From an uncultured Hungatella sp. (GTDB lineage Bacteria > Bacillota > Clostridia > Lachnospirales > Lachnospiraceae), in NCBI GenBank assembly GCA_910586845.1, contig CAJUJV010000066.1:9678-16034 (forward strand): DNA of 6,357 nucleotides, given 5' to 3'. Below the pieces are notes generated by a model that was not told the DNA's origin, did no database searches, and worked only from the letters and a program-made list of their open reading frames with translations. How positions within the stretch are numbered: position 1 is the first letter of the stretch; each line of letters opens with the position of its first letter. Made by a program: the position numbers and the translations under genes. Below are positions 5,694 to 6,357 of the stretch, in pieces.

Positions 5694-6357
5694 ATGAGCA
5701 GAAGAGAGGAATACCCCAGACCTGATTTTGTTAGACAACAGTGGATGAACTTAAACGGTACATGGGATTTTTATGTACAGGGTCAGAAGAGGGAGATCCA
5801 GGTGCCCTTTGTATGCCAGAGCGCTCTGAGCGGGATCGGAGAGCGGATCCGGGAAGACCAGGTGGTCTACGAGAGAACCTTCCGGATTCCCGGGGACTGG
5901 AAGGGCAAAGAGATCCTGCTGAATTTTGGGGCAGTGGATTACAGCTGCAGAGTCCTGGTCAACGGCCGGCTGGCAGGAGAACACAGGGGAGGACAGACGC
6001 CTTTCAGCTTTAATATCACGCAGCTGCTGGAGGGCGGGGAAGAGCATCTTCGCGTGGAGGTCACAGATCCGCTGGAGGATGAGAAAATAGCCAGAGGAAA
6101 GCAGTTCTGGAAGGAGACTTCCCAGTTTATCTGGTATACGCCCAGCACCGGTATCTGGCAGAGCGTCTGGCTGGAGCCTGTGGAGAAGGCCGGATTTCAA
6201 TGGGTCCATTTTACGCCGGATATTGACGAGGGGACCGTAAGGATCGATTACAGGCTCAGGGGTCATGCGGCTTCTTCGGCCAGGGTTGTGATCGTGATCA
6301 CCAGAGGTGAAGAACAGATCGTCCGCAGTACGGTGGAGTGCAGCGGTCAGGAGCAGA
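5694..6357 (+). CDS. Glycoside hydrolase family 2 protein (beta-galactosidase/beta-glucuronidase-like), N-terminal part
   Basis: An open frame from ATG 5694 runs off the window after 221 complete codons. The start is supported by AAAGGAG (5681-5687), 6 bases upstream. The N-terminus MSRREEYPRPDFVRQQWMNLNGTWDF is the usual beginning of the GH2 sugar-binding jelly-roll domain. Further matches to the family style are VPFVCQSALSGIG (37-49), VYERTFRIP (58-66), VLVNGRLAGEHRGGQTPFSFNIT (87-109) and RGKQFWKETSQFIWYTPSTGIWQSVWLEP (134-162). From about residue 165 the second, immunoglobulin-like beta-sandwich domain begins. The catalytic TIM barrel with its two glutamates lies beyond the window, so substrate and activity cannot be judged. 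No signal peptide is present, so it should act in the cytoplasm on imported oligosaccharides. It is divergent from the sugar-sensor-like regulator, its likely controller. Confidence 0.93.
   Translation, partial: MSRREEYPRPDFVRQQWMNLNGTWDFYVQGQKREIQVPFVCQSALSGIGERIREDQVVYERTFRIPGDWKGKEILLNFGAVDYSCRVLVNGRLAGEHRGGQTPFSFNITQLLEGGEEHLRVEVTDPLEDEKIARGKQFWKETSQFIWYTPSTGIWQSVWLEPVEKAGFQWVHFTPDIDEGTVRIDYRLRGHAASSARVVIVITRGEEQIVRSTVECSGQEQ

Noticed and set aside
5751..6266. Minus-strand 171-codon open frame opposite the GH2 gene
   Set aside because: The plus-strand GH2 frame has clear family blocks, a promoter and a ribosome binding site. The antisense frame has none.

Overview
The window reads as chromosomal DNA of a Gram-positive anaerobe, most likely a gut Lachnospiraceae (Clostridium cluster XIVa relative). 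The grounds are strong AGGAGG-type ribosome binding sites, the dimeric (single-chain) glycyl-tRNA synthetase, a DeoB-type phosphopentomutase, a YitT-family membrane protein, and an ArsR-headed regulator beside a family 2 glycoside hydrolase. The placement is an inference from protein style and context; no rRNA or other marker gene is present.

The left half is a plus-strand housekeeping run. The last 41 codons of an unidentified protein (1-126) are followed, after a 71-base gap holding a weak hairpin, by glycyl-tRNA synthetase (198-1592). Sixteen bases later comes an unrecognised 219-residue cytoplasmic protein (1609-2268). After another 52 bases comes phosphopentomutase deoB (2321-3511). A strong intrinsic terminator (3535-3567) closes this unit, so glyS, the unknown gene and deoB are probably cotranscribed.

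Next is a separately transcribed YitT-family (DUF161/DUF2179) membrane protein (3628-4485). It converges on the minus-strand regulator gene (4539-5510), with a perfect 8-bp inverted repeat in the 53-base gap between their stop codons.

The right end is a small carbohydrate-use module. A winged-helix ArsR-type regulator with a long C-terminal domain that looks like a sugar sensor is divergently transcribed from a GH2 glycosidase gene. The GH2 gene starts at 5694 and runs off the window before its catalytic barrel. The shared intergenic region is AT-rich. It holds a near-consensus sigma-A promoter (TTGACG, 17 bases, TATGAT) facing the GH2 gene, an AGGTGCG/CGCACCT inverted repeat touching the -35 box, a perfect 14-bp dyad in the leader, and an 11-bp direct repeat on either side of the promoter. 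The simplest reading is that the regulator senses a sugar ligand and controls the glycosidase. No mobile element, CRISPR array, tRNA or rRNA was found.
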